From Anaerolineales bacterium (GTDB lineage: Bacteria; Chloroflexota; Anaerolineae; Anaerolineales; RBG-16-64-43): a stretch of 61,150 nucleotides of DNA. This document shows positions 16,960 through 25,961 of this stretch, piece by piece. Under the pieces are notes generated by a model that made no database searches, had not been told where the DNA came from, and was given only the letters and a program-made list of their open reading frames with translations. The position numbers and the translations under genes were made by a program. The stretch's first letter is position 1. Each line of letters begins with the position of its first letter. The stretch covers positions 1 through 61,150 of the forward strand of contig JAFGCU010000082.1 of NCBI GenBank assembly GCA_016932475.1. Direction: 5' to 3'.

Positions 16960-17640
16960 ATGGATCTCAGCCGGATGGGAACGGTTTTCTTCGATCACTT
17001 CGAACTTTTCGGCGTATTGGCGAGCCTGATCGTCCTGGCCGCGGTGTCGATACCCATTCCGATCTACATCGGCCGGGCGGGGGAAAAGTATTCCGTATTG
17101 AATCATTTCGTGTCAGAACTCGGCGAAGAGGGTGTTTCGCGGGGGGCCGGGGTTTTCAACCGCGGATTGATCGCGGCGGGCGCCCTGTTCATCCCATTCA
17201 CGCTGGGCCTTGGGCTCTCCATGCATACCGTATGGGCCATACTCGGTATGATCGCCGGGCTCTGGACGGCGGTCTGCCTGATGTTGATCGGCATGTTTCC
17301 GATGAACAGGCTCAAACCGCATATCTTCGCCGCGCTTTCTTTTTTCGACGGCGGCTTGGCGACCATTCTGCTCTTCACCATCGGATTTTGGCTCCTGCCG
17401 GCCGGGTCCGAAATGCTTCCCCGGGGCATGCATTGGATCGGGATCGTTTGCATCCTGATCTATATCGTCTTCCTTGCTCAAAATCCCCGGCTGGCTGTGA
17501 ATAATGCCGCAGATTTCCTGCAGCAAAATCCGCTTAAAGGCCGTCCTAAGATTTGGATGATGCCCATTACGGAATGGCTTGTGGTGCTGGTAAGTACTCT
17601 ATGGTACCTTAGTACTGCATTGGTGCTTTTTCTGGGTTGA
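16960..17640 (+). CDS. DUF998-family membrane protein
   Basis: The 226-residue product is predicted from the ATG at 16960; another ATG lies 15 bases on. Neither has a close Shine-Dalgarno site, and AGGAAAGGA is about 17 bases upstream. Six to seven hydrophobic helices fill it, with the DUF998 features YSVLNHFVSELGEEG after the first helix and MFPMNRLKPHIFAALSFF in the middle. Function of the family is unknown; members are often beside lipid or sugar metabolism genes. It stands alone between the divergent osmolyte operon and a terminator. It is about the usual family length and shows no defect. Confidence 0.75.
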   Translation: MDLSRMGTVFFDHFELFGVLASLIVLAAVSIPIPIYIGRAGEKYSVLNHFVSELGEEGVSRGAGVFNRGLIAAGALFIPFTLGLGLSMHTVWAILGMIAGLWTAVCLMLIGMFPMNRLKPHIFAALSFFDGGLATILLFTIGFWLLPAGSEMLPRGMHWIGIVCILIYIVFLAQNPRLAVNNAADFLQQNPLKGRPKIWMMPITEWLVVLVSTLWYLSTALVLFLG

Positions 17641-17718
17641 GAACCCGTCGTCTGCAATGCAGCCGTTTCCCCCCGATCCGAAAATGGAAAAAAGCAGAGA
17701 TAGTCGCTCTCTTCCGAA

Positions 17719-17747
17719 ATCCTGCGGAGAGCAGGATTGTTTTTTTT
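17719..17747 (+). terminator. Terminator of the DUF998 gene
   Basis: A stem ATCCTGC / GCAGGAT with a 5-base GGAGA loop is followed by TG and a run of T residues on the plus strand, between convergent genes. Confidence 0.9.
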
Positions 17748-17772
17748 CTGGTGGAATTTATTGCCGTTTTAC

Positions 17773-18597
17773 CTATGAGATGGTAGTCTCGGTAGGTGTG
17801 AAGTCCGGGGTCGGAAATGGTGTCTCGGTCGGGGTCGGAACCGGGGTTTCGGTCGGGGTGAGGGTTTGAGTCCATTGCGGGGGCATTGGAAGATCGACTG
17901 TGCTGACCGGAGCGACGGTCGGAGTCGGGGTGGCGAGGATCGAATTAAGCGCAGGCCCAAGAACGCCGTAGTATAAAATCACGGCGGCAAGGATCAGGAT
18001 AATCGCCACGAGCGCGATTGTTATGATCCGGAACCACTTTCCGGAAAAGAGCGGCTTCCTCCCGGATGCAGACAGGTGCTCCGGAGTGATAACCGGCACA
18101 TCCGGCGCAGAGATATCTGCTTCCGGACGGGGTTCGGGTTTCGACTCGAAGAGCGGTTTCTTCTTGGACGGGAGCGGGTCGGACGGCGGTTCAAAAGCCG
18201 CCATCGGTTTGGGCGGGGGAATGGGTTCGGGCTCCGGCTCGGGTTTCGGCTCAGGTTCCGGCTCAGGTTCCGGCGCCGGTTCGGGTTTGGGAGCGGGGGG
18301 TGAAATAAAATCGGATCCCTTCCGGAAGAGTTCCTCCGTCCTGCGTCCCAGAAGATGCGCCAGCTTGGATTGGGCGACCGTGTTGTTGGGATTGATCTTC
18401 AACACCCGCTCCAGACAGTCTTTCTGCTTGGCGGGATCGGACATGACATAGCTCATCAACAGCCAGGCTTGCTCCGATGAGGGGTTTTTCATGAGGTACT
18501 GCATGAGCGTTTCCCGCGCCTGTTCCAGATGGCCGGTTTTAACCATCTGAGTGGCTGCGGTCAGTGCATCGGCGGGCGGCGGAGTGGAATTGCTCAT
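17773..18597 (-). CDS. TPR-like protein with C-terminal membrane anchor and Thr/Pro-rich tail
   Basis: The start is the ATG at 18597 (MSNSTPPPADAL); the upstream extension lies in the divergent promoter. The 274-residue protein has a short alpha-helical repeat module (about 10-95; GHLEQARETLMQYLMKNPSS and DCLERVLKINPNNTVAQSKLA look like TPR helices). A Pro-Glu repeat region (about 105-140) follows, then a linker, a transmembrane helix (about 190-215) and a Thr/Pro tail with TPTETPVPTPTETP. The tail should be outside the cell and is a type of stalk seen on many Anaerolineae surface proteins. No catalytic motif is visible. The divergent neighbour is a kinase with the same kind of membrane and Thr/Pro layout, so the two may belong to one pathway. 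Confidence 0.78.
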   Translation of the reverse strand: MSNSTPPPADALTAATQMVKTGHLEQARETLMQYLMKNPSSEQAWLLMSYVMSDPAKQKDCLERVLKINPNNTVAQSKLAHLLGRRTEELFRKGSDFISPPAPKPEPAPEPEPEPEPKPEPEPEPIPPPKPMAAFEPPSDPLPSKKKPLFESKPEPRPEADISAPDVPVITPEHLSASGRKPLFSGKWFRIITIALVAIILILAAVILYYGVLGPALNSILATPTPTVAPVSTVDLPMPPQWTQTLTPTETPVPTPTETPFPTPDFTPTETTIS

Positions 18598-18713
18598 GGC
18601 GTTTTTGGGGTCCGTTAAGAACAGGGTTAAGTATGGCACAAGGAGGGCGAAGTTGTCAAAAGCCAATTCCCGGATTGACCGCCGTCCAAGGGAGTGAAAC
18701 CGCAAGCCGGGTT

Positions 18714-18722
18714 TGATATAAT
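18714..18722 (+). promoter_or_regulatory. Extended -10 promoter of the kinase gene
   Basis: TGATATAAT matches an extended -10 (TGn before TATAAT at 18717-18722), about 62 bases before the ATG. No -35 at normal spacing is convincing, which fits an extended -10 promoter. Confidence 0.6.
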
Positions 18723-18784
18723 TTTACTCGGGTTATCCAGTCATTATTGCGGCGGATTATCCGTCCGTGTTTTTTGAGGAGATC

Positions 18785-20839
18785 ATGACGCTGGAAAAAG
18801 GGTACTTGCTTTATGGAAGATATCGGATCGACTCGATCCTGGGCCGAGGCGGGATGGGTTCTGTTTACAAATCCCTTGACGAAAACCTCGGCATCCCGGT
18901 CGCCGTCAAGGAAAATCTCTTCACCACGGAAGAGTACGCCCGCCAGTTCCGGCGCGAGGCCACCATTCTGGCCGGCCTGCGCCACTCCAACCTCCCCCGC
19001 GTCACCGATCACTTTGTCATCGCCGGTCAGGGCCAGTACCTGGTCATGGATTATATCGACGGCGATGACCTGCGTTCGCGAATCGATAAAGGAAATCTTC
19101 CCAGCGAACGGCTGACCGTGGATTGGGCGCGGCAAATCTGCGACGCGCTGAACTACCTGCATAACCGGCAGCCGCCGGTTGTGCACCGGGACATAAAACC
19201 GGGCAACATCCGGGTCACATCCGAGGGCCGCGCCGTCCTGGTGGATTTCGGCCTGGCGCGCCTGATGGAAGGGCCGACGACGACGACCGGCGCCAAAGCC
19301 ATGACGCCGGGCTATTCTCCGCCCGAACAATATGGCGCCAGCCGGACCGATTCCCGGACCGATATCTATGCGCTGGCCGCCACACTGTATACGCTGCTGA
19401 CCGGCGCGATGCCCGAAGACGGACTGGAGCGGGCGCTCGGCCAGCGCACGCTGACGCCGATCCGCACCCGGAACCCTAAAATCTCCGCCGGAGTCGCGAC
19501 CGCGATCGAAAAAGCGCTGGAAGTCCTGCCCGAGAACAGGTTCCAACTGATCGGGGATTTCCAGAAGGCACTGGCATCGGCCGTTCCGGCGGCTCCCCCA
19601 ACTTCGACGGTATCCGTCCCGCCGAGGAGCCCGGCGACGGCTGCAGCCGCTGCGCCGCCTCCGCGCGCGGTCCCGCCAAAAGCCAGGAAGGCGGCGGCGC
19701 CTCCGCCGGCCCCGCGCCACAAAGGTTTTCCCTGGGGTTGCGCGCTCAGCGGGTTGTTTGTGTTACTCCTGCTCATCGCCGGGGGTATGCTGTTCGGCAA
19801 CGAGATCCGCGCCCTGCTGCAATCGGTCGTCCAGGGTTCGCCGTCATTGAGCGCGCTTGCCCAGACCCAGACGGCACTTCTACCGGTTTTCACCGTGACC
19901 GCAACCGAGGCCGTTCCACCCACAGCCGCCGTCAGCACCGACACGCCCGAGCCGACGGCCACCGCCACATCCGTCATCACGCCTGCGGGGCGGGCCCGAT
20001 CGATCGCGTTTGCGTCCAACCGCTCGGGGATTCCGCAAATCTATGTCATGGACCTGGACGGCCAGAACCTGCGCCAGCTTACCGACGAACCGGAGGGCGC
20101 CTGCCAGCCGGATTGGTCACCGGACGGCGAGGAACTGATCTTTACCTCGCCCTGCAAGATGCTGAATGACAGCTACGTAAAGACTTCCATCTTCCGGATT
20201 AACGCCGACGGCTCCGGGCGAACCTCGCTGACAAAAGTTCCCGGCGGGGATTCCGATCCGGCCTGGTCGCCGGACGGAAAACGCATCCTCGTCACCTCTC
20301 TGCAGGACGGACGCCAGCACATCTACGTAATGGATTCCAACGGCGATAACCGGGTCCTGATTTCGAGCACAGCCGGCGCGGTCGACTACCAGGCGCGCTG
20401 GGCTCCCGACGGCCAGCGGATCATCTATGTCACCAAAGCCGGAAACCTGCCGATAATATTCACCGGCGCGATCGATCCCAATAACCTGAAGCGTCAGGAA
20501 TTTTCCGCCGTCAGCTACACCACCATGAGCCCGGATTGGTCGATTAACAATTACATCATCTACGTTCTGGGCTCGCGCGGACAGGTGGTCATCTGTCCGG
20601 CGGATGCGCGGTTCACCTGCCCGAAGAACGAATTGACACCCCAGTACCGGGATACGACGGTCGCCCGTTTCTCCCCGGACGGGCAATGGGTCCTGTTCGA
20701 TATGACCGATTCCAAAACCAAGAAAAATTATGACATTTACCTGCTCCCCATTGTCGGCGCCCAGGAACCCCGCCGGCTCACCGCCGACAGTTCCGACGAG
20801 TCGGATCCCGCTTGGAGACCGATTGCCCCGGGATCCTGA
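18785..20839 (+). CDS. Serine/threonine protein kinase with PD40 (TolB-like) propeller
   Basis: The ATG at 18785 has GAGGA five bases upstream; an upstream GTG is rejected. The 684-residue protein starts with a Hanks-type kinase domain: glycine loop LGRGGMGSVY (19-28), catalytic Lys K42, HRD at 134-136 (VVHRDIKPGN), DFG at 154-156, then TPGYSPPEQYG as activation segment. Pro/Ala-rich linker and a transmembrane helix (about 317-338, CALSGLFVLLLLIAGGM) follow, then a Thr-rich stalk and at least four PD40/WD40-like repeats (QPDWSPDGEELIFTS, DPAWSPDGKRILVTS). The kinase is cytoplasmic and the propeller extracellular, the pattern of a receptor kinase. Ligand and substrates are unknown. Confidence 0.93.
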   Translation: MTLEKGYLLYGRYRIDSILGRGGMGSVYKSLDENLGIPVAVKENLFTTEEYARQFRREATILAGLRHSNLPRVTDHFVIAGQGQYLVMDYIDGDDLRSRIDKGNLPSERLTVDWARQICDALNYLHNRQPPVVHRDIKPGNIRVTSEGRAVLVDFGLARLMEGPTTTTGAKAMTPGYSPPEQYGASRTDSRTDIYALAATLYTLLTGAMPEDGLERALGQRTLTPIRTRNPKISAGVATAIEKALEVLPENRFQLIGDFQKALASAVPAAPPTSTVSVPPRSPATAAAAAPPPRAVPPKARKAAAPPPAPRHKGFPWGCALSGLFVLLLLIAGGMLFGNEIRALLQSVVQGSPSLSALAQTQTALLPVFTVTATEAVPPTAAVSTDTPEPTATATSVITPAGRARSIAFASNRSGIPQIYVMDLDGQNLRQLTDEPEGACQPDWSPDGEELIFTSPCKMLNDSYVKTSIFRINADGSGRTSLTKVPGGDSDPAWSPDGKRILVTSLQDGRQHIYVMDSNGDNRVLISSTAGAVDYQARWAPDGQRIIYVTKAGNLPIIFTGAIDPNNLKRQEFSAVSYTTMSPDWSINNYIIYVLGSRGQVVICPADARFTCPKNELTPQYRDTTVARFSPDGQWVLFDMTDSKTKKNYDIYLLPIVGAQEPRRLTADSSDESDPAWRPIAPGS

Positions 20840-20863
20840 AGCCCGCATCCGGATCGCCACCCC

Positions 20864-21418
20864 ATGCGGGTGATTTCCGGTTCGGCCAAGGGAAGAAAGC
20901 TGAAACCCGTCCCGGGCACCTCCACCCGGCCGATCACCGACCGCGTGAAAGTGGCCCTGTTCGATATCCTCGCACCGGCCGTGGGGGATTGCTCGTTCCT
21001 GGACCTGTTTGCGGGAACCGGCGGCGTGGGAATCGAGGCGCTCTCCCGCGGCGCGCGGCGGGCTGCCTTTGTGGATATCGACCCAAAATCCATCCGGACG
21101 ATCCGCGAAAATTTATCCATTACGCATCTGGACGGCCGGTCTTCCGTCATCCGGTCGGATTCGTTCCATTACCTGGACCGGGTCGAACACGAGTCCTTCG
21201 ATATGATTTACATCGCCCCTCCGCAATACCAGGAATTATGGATCCGGGCTTTGCAGATGATAGACCGCCGCGCCGACTGGCTTGCCCCGGACGGAATCGC
21301 CATCGTCCAGATAGACCCGAAGGAAGCCCGGGATGTTCCGCTGGATCACCTGCGGGAGTTCGACCGTCGTCAATATGGAAGCACGTTACTGTGGTTTTTT
21401 GAAAAGCCGGGCGATTAG
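20864..21418 (+). CDS. rsmD: 16S rRNA (guanine966-N2)-methyltransferase RsmD
   Basis: The 184-residue protein begins MRVISGSAKGRKLKPVPG, with TRPITDRVKVALFDIL and the SAM-binding FLDLFAGTGGVGIEALSRGA typical of RsmD. The enzyme methylates G966 of 16S rRNA. The usual catalytic (D/N)PPY motif is replaced by IAPPQYQ, in which the acidic residue is an Ala. The same replacement seems frequent in Chloroflexota RsmD proteins, so the gene is probably active. The start lies 24 bases after the kinase stop, and no strong Shine-Dalgarno site precedes it. It is read with the kinase gene. Confidence 0.9.
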   Translation: MRVISGSAKGRKLKPVPGTSTRPITDRVKVALFDILAPAVGDCSFLDLFAGTGGVGIEALSRGARRAAFVDIDPKSIRTIRENLSITHLDGRSSVIRSDSFHYLDRVEHESFDMIYIAPPQYQELWIRALQMIDRRADWLAPDGIAIVQIDPKEARDVPLDHLREFDRRQYGSTLLWFFEKPGD

Positions 21419-21546
21419 CGTATGGTTTGCCCCTTGCGCACTTAATGGCCGTTCGGAAACCGAAAAGGGGGAGGGGGTTTTTGGTAGAATAATTGCGGGA
21501 CACAACATCGATCCAGCGCATTCCGCTTACAGGCAAATCGCATTCC

Positions 21547-23640
21547 ATGAAGTCCCCCGGGCGCATGCCAAAAAAACCCCTCGCAGCCATTCTCCTGATT
21601 TTATGGATGCTCTCCGGATGCCGCAACCTTCCGGACGCGGAATCCATTGGCGGCATCCAGGACCGCGCCACAAGTTCGCGGGAAGCCTCCATCCAAACCG
21701 GCGGACCGTCCGGAACGGACACCCCCGCGGTGGATATCCCCTCGGCGGGTATCGGATCGGGTACGCCGCACACGACAACCCGGACAGATTCAAGCGGTGA
21801 TTCCTCGCCGGTGCCAGAAGTGGATTGGCGCTATCTGCCCGTGATGCCCGGGATCAACCAACATGTGTTTGACATTTACCGGGATGGCCAGGCGCAAGGG
21901 CGCAATCCGCTCCATTTTTCAGTCATCGGCGACTGCCAGGCGATCCCCCTGGTTTTTTTGGGCCCCTTCGAACGAGGCGAATTGGAGCCGGACAGTTCTG
22001 AGGGCTACCTGTGGGATGCCATCCGGCAGTTTAAGGGTTCCTTTTCGCGCACGGGGATGGCCGTGCGGGGCGGCTTCAACGCCGCCTCCATCCTGAGTCC
22101 GCTTCAGGCCGACCCGCACTTCTGTCTTTCGGGTGAAACACCGCTTACCTGCGAGTACCGCCTGCATAATCCGTCGATCGTCTTTATCACTCTGGAAACC
22201 TGGCTGGATCCAGAAACCATCGACCGTTACGAGAGCTACCTCCGTCAGATTCTGGATTACGTCATCGCGAAAGGCACCGTTCCCATCCTCATGACCAAGG
22301 CCGATATGGCGGAGATGGGCAACGGAGTCCCCGTCATCAACCCCGCCATCGTCCGTGTCGCCGGCGATTACGACGTCCCGGTGATTAATTTCTGGAGATC
22401 CGCCCAATCCCTCGAGAACGGCGGGATCGATCCGAACCGTGAGGGATTTCATTTGAGCCCGGAAGGGTTCAAACTCAAGAACATCCTGGCGCTTCGGACC
22501 CTGTATAAACTCTGGACCCAGGTTGAGAAGGGGAGCCAGAATCCCGGCGGCACGGATGCTCCGGGAACTCCAACCGTTACTTCCGCCTTAACGGTCACGC
22601 CCGGCTCCCCGGGAAGCCTGGAATTTACAGCACCTGATTGCCAGGGCGGTTGCATCTTTGCGGGCACCGCCATCTCAAACGACGGCGCAGTGACATCGAA
22701 CGGGGTGTTGGCCATCAACTACCCTGCCGGAAAATTGACACAGATCCTGGGTGAAGGATTTGACCTTCAGGATGTCAGCGCGGATGGACAGCGGCTCCTG
22801 GTGAATGATTCCACCGCTCTGTACGAAATAACACTTGGACACGCTTCGACCCGCCTGATCAGTGATTCGTATTTCTCATTTGGCAAGCAGGGCGCCTACT
22901 GGAACGCGGATGACAGCCGGGTCATTTATCTCGACCGGAACGATCCCATTCAAACAGAAACAGGAGATGCAATTGATCTTTTCCCCTCCATGCGCAACGG
23001 GGAGATTTACTTTGAGAGCGGCACCTGCGCCGGGAAGGCGGATTGCCGAACCGGCGGCGTTTACCGCCTCGATGCCAAGAATGCCGTCACCCGCCTGGAG
23101 TCTTACGCAAAAATGGTTTTTTCCCCCGACGGGAAAGTGGCCGCCTTCCTGGATCCCGCCGCGGCCACGCAGGAGAATCATTTTCACATCCCGTATTTGC
23201 TTCTGGAAGCGGTTGATCAGGGCGCCGCGAGCCGTAAATGGATACATTTCCCGGGTGCGGAAGGATTCATGGTCCATCCCGAAGTACGGGAATACGCCTT
23301 CTCTCCGGAGAACGACGAGCTGTTCATTTTGTATGACGTGTACAGCGACTATTATGAACGATCGCTCCGGCTCCAGGCCTATGGATACGACCTCGCGACC
23401 AGAACCCTGTCCGATCTCGGCGAAATGGCCGGGGTCGGCGGGTCGCAAAATCCCCGTTTGGTCTGGTCGCCCCGTGAATCCAAAGTCCTTCTGTTCCTGA
23501 CCGAACAGAATTCCGAAAATCAATATGCATTGAGTATTTACCAGGTGGATCCGGAAAACACCGAAGGCGTGACAGCCTATTCGCAGAAAATCCTGAGCCG
23601 CAGCGATTATTTTTACATAACCAATCTGTTCTGGCGGTAA
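21547..23640 (+). CDS. Lipoprotein with SGNH-hydrolase-like and PD40 propeller domains
   Basis: The ATG at 21547 gives 697 residues with a signal peptide and lipobox WMLSGC, so C25 is the lipidated cysteine. A Thr/Ser/Pro linker runs to about residue 95. Residues about 120-320 resemble the SGNH hydrolase fold, with FSVIGDCQAIP as block I and REGFHLSPEGF near the end as the His block. The expected GDS is GDC here (128-130), so the nucleophile would be Cys130. The C-terminal half has PD40/WD40-like repeats (SRVIYLDRND, KMVFSPDGKVAAFLDP). It probably acts on the cell surface; substrate unknown. TAGAAT at 21485-21490 could be its -10. Confidence 0.78.
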   Translation: MKSPGRMPKKPLAAILLILWMLSGCRNLPDAESIGGIQDRATSSREASIQTGGPSGTDTPAVDIPSAGIGSGTPHTTTRTDSSGDSSPVPEVDWRYLPVMPGINQHVFDIYRDGQAQGRNPLHFSVIGDCQAIPLVFLGPFERGELEPDSSEGYLWDAIRQFKGSFSRTGMAVRGGFNAASILSPLQADPHFCLSGETPLTCEYRLHNPSIVFITLETWLDPETIDRYESYLRQILDYVIAKGTVPILMTKADMAEMGNGVPVINPAIVRVAGDYDVPVINFWRSAQSLENGGIDPNREGFHLSPEGFKLKNILALRTLYKLWTQVEKGSQNPGGTDAPGTPTVTSALTVTPGSPGSLEFTAPDCQGGCIFAGTAISNDGAVTSNGVLAINYPAGKLTQILGEGFDLQDVSADGQRLLVNDSTALYEITLGHASTRLISDSYFSFGKQGAYWNADDSRVIYLDRNDPIQTETGDAIDLFPSMRNGEIYFESGTCAGKADCRTGGVYRLDAKNAVTRLESYAKMVFSPDGKVAAFLDPAAATQENHFHIPYLLLEAVDQGAASRKWIHFPGAEGFMVHPEVREYAFSPENDELFILYDVYSDYYERSLRLQAYGYDLATRTLSDLGEMAGVGGSQNPRLVWSPRESKVLLFLTEQNSENQYALSIYQVDPENTEGVTAYSQKILSRSDYFYITNLFWR

Positions 23641-23645
23641 TATTC

Positions 23646-23707
23646 GACCGCCGCCTGTTCGGCGGTCAGATAAAAAAAGCAGGCCGTTCCTGGGAACGGC
23701 CTGCTTT
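23646..23707. terminator. Double hairpin, terminator between convergent genes
   Basis: Two stems lie in the 91-base convergent gap. The first is GACCGCCG / CGGCGGTC (23646-23667) followed by a run of A. The second is a perfect 15-bp stem (23676-23690 with 23693-23707) with flanking A and T tracts, able to stop transcription on both strands. Confidence 0.9.
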
Positions 23708-23731
23708 GCATATCGGTTTCCGGAGCGGGAA

Positions 23732-25159
23732 TTAATCCGCCAAGTCCTTGACGGCGCTGGCATCTTCCGCGCCCACGGCGCCGAAATCGGCGGGTGATTT
23801 GTGAATGGCGACCGGCTTGACGAACTTTTCCATCACGCTGCGGGTGCCGTTCATCTGCAGTTGATCGAACAAGAAGCCGAATTTCTTCTCCCAGGCGTCG
23901 TTCAGCGCCTTGCGGTTGGCCGCCGGCATTTCCCAAAAGGCCTTCTTGAACGGTCCGACGGCCTTCTTCCGGGATTTATAGAGGAATTGCTCTTCGGTGT
24001 CCTTTTCCTTGCGCTCGTCGGCGCAATTCTTTTTCACCCATTCATCGACCTCCGAGCGGAGGTCGGGGGGAACATTCTCGAAGGCGATGTTCTGGAAATT
24101 CGTCGCCAAGTGCACTTCGCAGGTTTCGTTCTCGGGGAACTTGCAGAAGGCGCTGTCCGGAAGCGTGGAGGCCCCGTGCTGGACTGCGCCGCCCAGGCCG
24201 TAATCCTTGCGCGAGATGAGCGAAAGCTTCTTGAGCGTGTCGAAATCGACCGCCACCTGGGCGATGGTTCCGTCGGGCAGAACCACGCCGCCGTGCGACG
24301 TCCCGGTCTGCAGGCTGATCTTGCTCAAGCCGATTGCCTTCGGGTCCATGCGCTTCAATTCCTCGCCGTACAGGTCCAGATAGGCGCGCAGTTCCTCTTC
24401 CGTGCTGTTGTGGCCGCCGACTTCGCCGATCTCGCCGCCGATGGAGATCTGCACGCCGGCGGGCTGGTGCGAGCGGATGAACGCGGTGAAATCCGCGCAC
24501 AGTTTGCTGTTGACCGCCTGCTGTTCGCGGATCGTGGGCTTGCTCAGGTCCACCAGGGTCGAAGTGTCGATGTCGATGTTGTAGAATCCCGCTCCGACAG
24601 CTTCGCGGATCAGGTCTTCGATGGCCTTGATCTCGGGCTGCGGATTGGCGGCGTATTTCTTGGCCGACACCTGGAAATGATCTCCCTGGATGAACACCGG
24701 GCCCTTCCAGCCCTCGGCGATCGCTGCGGCGAGGATCGACGAGGTGTATTCGGACGGCCGCTGGTCGGTGTAGGTCATTTCCGAGCGCGCGATTTCGTAA
24801 ATCAACGGGCCGACCTGCCGGCTCAACCCCGCGCGGAAGGCCGCCCGCGCGGAATCGAACGACATCACCCGCAGGTTCATCGCCGGGACGGTGAAGGATT
24901 TCTCGATTGCGCCCTTGCCGCGGGCCAGGTAGAGGTCGTTGATCGAGGCAGGGAAAATCCCCAGCGCCAGCGCGGTTTCCCATATCAGCCAGCGCGCGGT
25001 GCTGCGATCGGCTTCCGAACCGAATGCGGACGCGCGTGCAAGCGGCTCGGCCTGCGCCGTGACCTTGGCGGTGTCGCGCACGGCAAGGGTTCCGTTCTTG
25101 CCGATGGAAGCGGCGTCTCCATAATATTTCTCCACAATCTGCTGCGGGCTTACGGACAT
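23732..25159 (-). CDS. Class II ketose-bisphosphate (fructose-bisphosphate-type) aldolase
   Basis: The ATG at 25159 has GGAGG 7 bases upstream, so the slightly longer ORF (TTG at 25171) is rejected. The 475-residue protein carries the zinc/active-site motifs GDHFQV, YNIDIDTSTL, GGEIGEVGGHNST, KISLQTGTSHGG and VQHGASTLP of class II aldolases. These split fructose-1,6-bisphosphate into two triose phosphates. At 475 residues it is longer than the usual 280-360 and belongs to a long-form group; tagatose-bisphosphate specificity cannot be excluded. It stands alone: a TATAAT reading leftward (complement of 25216-25221) lies just after the cbiO stop and gives it a separate promoter. Confidence 0.85.
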   Translation of the reverse strand: MSVSPQQIVEKYYGDAASIGKNGTLAVRDTAKVTAQAEPLARASAFGSEADRSTARWLIWETALALGIFPASINDLYLARGKGAIEKSFTVPAMNLRVMSFDSARAAFRAGLSRQVGPLIYEIARSEMTYTDQRPSEYTSSILAAAIAEGWKGPVFIQGDHFQVSAKKYAANPQPEIKAIEDLIREAVGAGFYNIDIDTSTLVDLSKPTIREQQAVNSKLCADFTAFIRSHQPAGVQISIGGEIGEVGGHNSTEEELRAYLDLYGEELKRMDPKAIGLSKISLQTGTSHGGVVLPDGTIAQVAVDFDTLKKLSLISRKDYGLGGAVQHGASTLPDSAFCKFPENETCEVHLATNFQNIAFENVPPDLRSEVDEWVKKNCADERKEKDTEEQFLYKSRKKAVGPFKKAFWEMPAANRKALNDAWEKKFGFLFDQLQMNGTRSVMEKFVKPVAIHKSPADFGAVGAEDASAVKDLAD

Positions 25160-25236
25160 CTTTACCTCCAATGGAATTGGGGATCGTTTATTGGATAGTC
25201 AAACGTCGGAGGGAAATTATACCGCACCGAAGGCGT

Positions 25237-25950
25237 TCAATCCGACAGCAATCCGTGCCGCGCAAGCAAATTGCCGTCGGCCAGGATTTTCCCGGTCGGA
25301 CCGTCGGCCGCAAGGCGCCCGGAATCCAGAATTATCGTGCGCGCGCAGGTTTCTTTGACAAAAGCCAGATCGTGGGTTGCCACCAGCATCGTTTGGTTAA
25401 GCTCGGCCAGAAGGCGGATGAAATTCCGGCGCGCCTGCGGGTCCAGCCCGGCCGTTGGTTCGTCCAGCACCAGGATCTCGGGATTCATCGAGAGGACCGT
25501 GGCGATGGCGATCCGTTTTTTCTCCCCGACGCTCAGGTGGTGCGAAACGCGGTGGATATAGGTTTCCATATGGACGGCGGCCAGCGCGTTCCGGACCCGG
25601 TTCCGGATTTCCTCCGGAGAGCAGCCCTGGTAGATCGGCCCGAAGGCGACGTCGTCGAACACGGTCGGTGAAAACAACTGATCGTCCGGATTCTGAAATA
25701 CAAGCCCGACTGCCCTCCGGACGGCGCGCAGCGTGGCATCTCCGAGTTCCATCCCGCACAGCCGGATGACACCGGATTCCGCTCGGAGGATGCCATTAAG
25801 GTGCAGCATCAGCGTGGATTTGCCGGCGCCGTTGGGCCCCACCAGAGCGATGCGCTCTCCGGCTTCGATGTGAAAGGATATGTCGTCCAACACGGCCGGG
25901 CGGTTCGGATACCGGAAACTCAGATGTTCGACGTCGATCGTATGATGCAT
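25237..25950 (-). CDS. cbiO: ECF cobalt/nickel transporter ATPase CbiO
   Basis: The ATG at 25950 (MHHTIDVEHLSFRYP) is preceded by AAGGAC and gives 237 residues. Walker A is GPNGAGKST, the Q-loop is FQNPDDQLFSPTVFDDVAFGP (typical of ECF ATPases), Walker B is ILVLDEPTAGLDP and the switch His is in VATHDLAFV. The signature is LSVGEKKR instead of LSGGQ, a variant I associate with CbiO proteins. It is the energising subunit of a cobalt or nickel importer, together with cbiQ and cbiM directly upstream. Only one ATPase gene is present, so it must form a homodimer. It is the last gene of the operon. Confidence 0.92.
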   Translation of the reverse strand: MHHTIDVEHLSFRYPNRPAVLDDISFHIEAGERIALVGPNGAGKSTLMLHLNGILRAESGVIRLCGMELGDATLRAVRRAVGLVFQNPDDQLFSPTVFDDVAFGPIYQGCSPEEIRNRVRNALAAVHMETYIHRVSHHLSVGEKKRIAIATVLSMNPEILVLDEPTAGLDPQARRNFIRLLAELNQTMLVATHDLAFVKETCARTIILDSGRLAADGPTGKILADGNLLARHGLLSD

Positions 25951-25961
25951 GGCGATCGTCC

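Noticed and set aside
18120-18300. Apparent nucleotide microsatellite
   Set aside because: It encodes the Pro-Glu repeat of the TPR-like membrane protein and is explained by coding.
23801-25198. 465-residue ORF on the plus strand
   Set aside because: It lies opposite the class II aldolase, whose motifs are clear.
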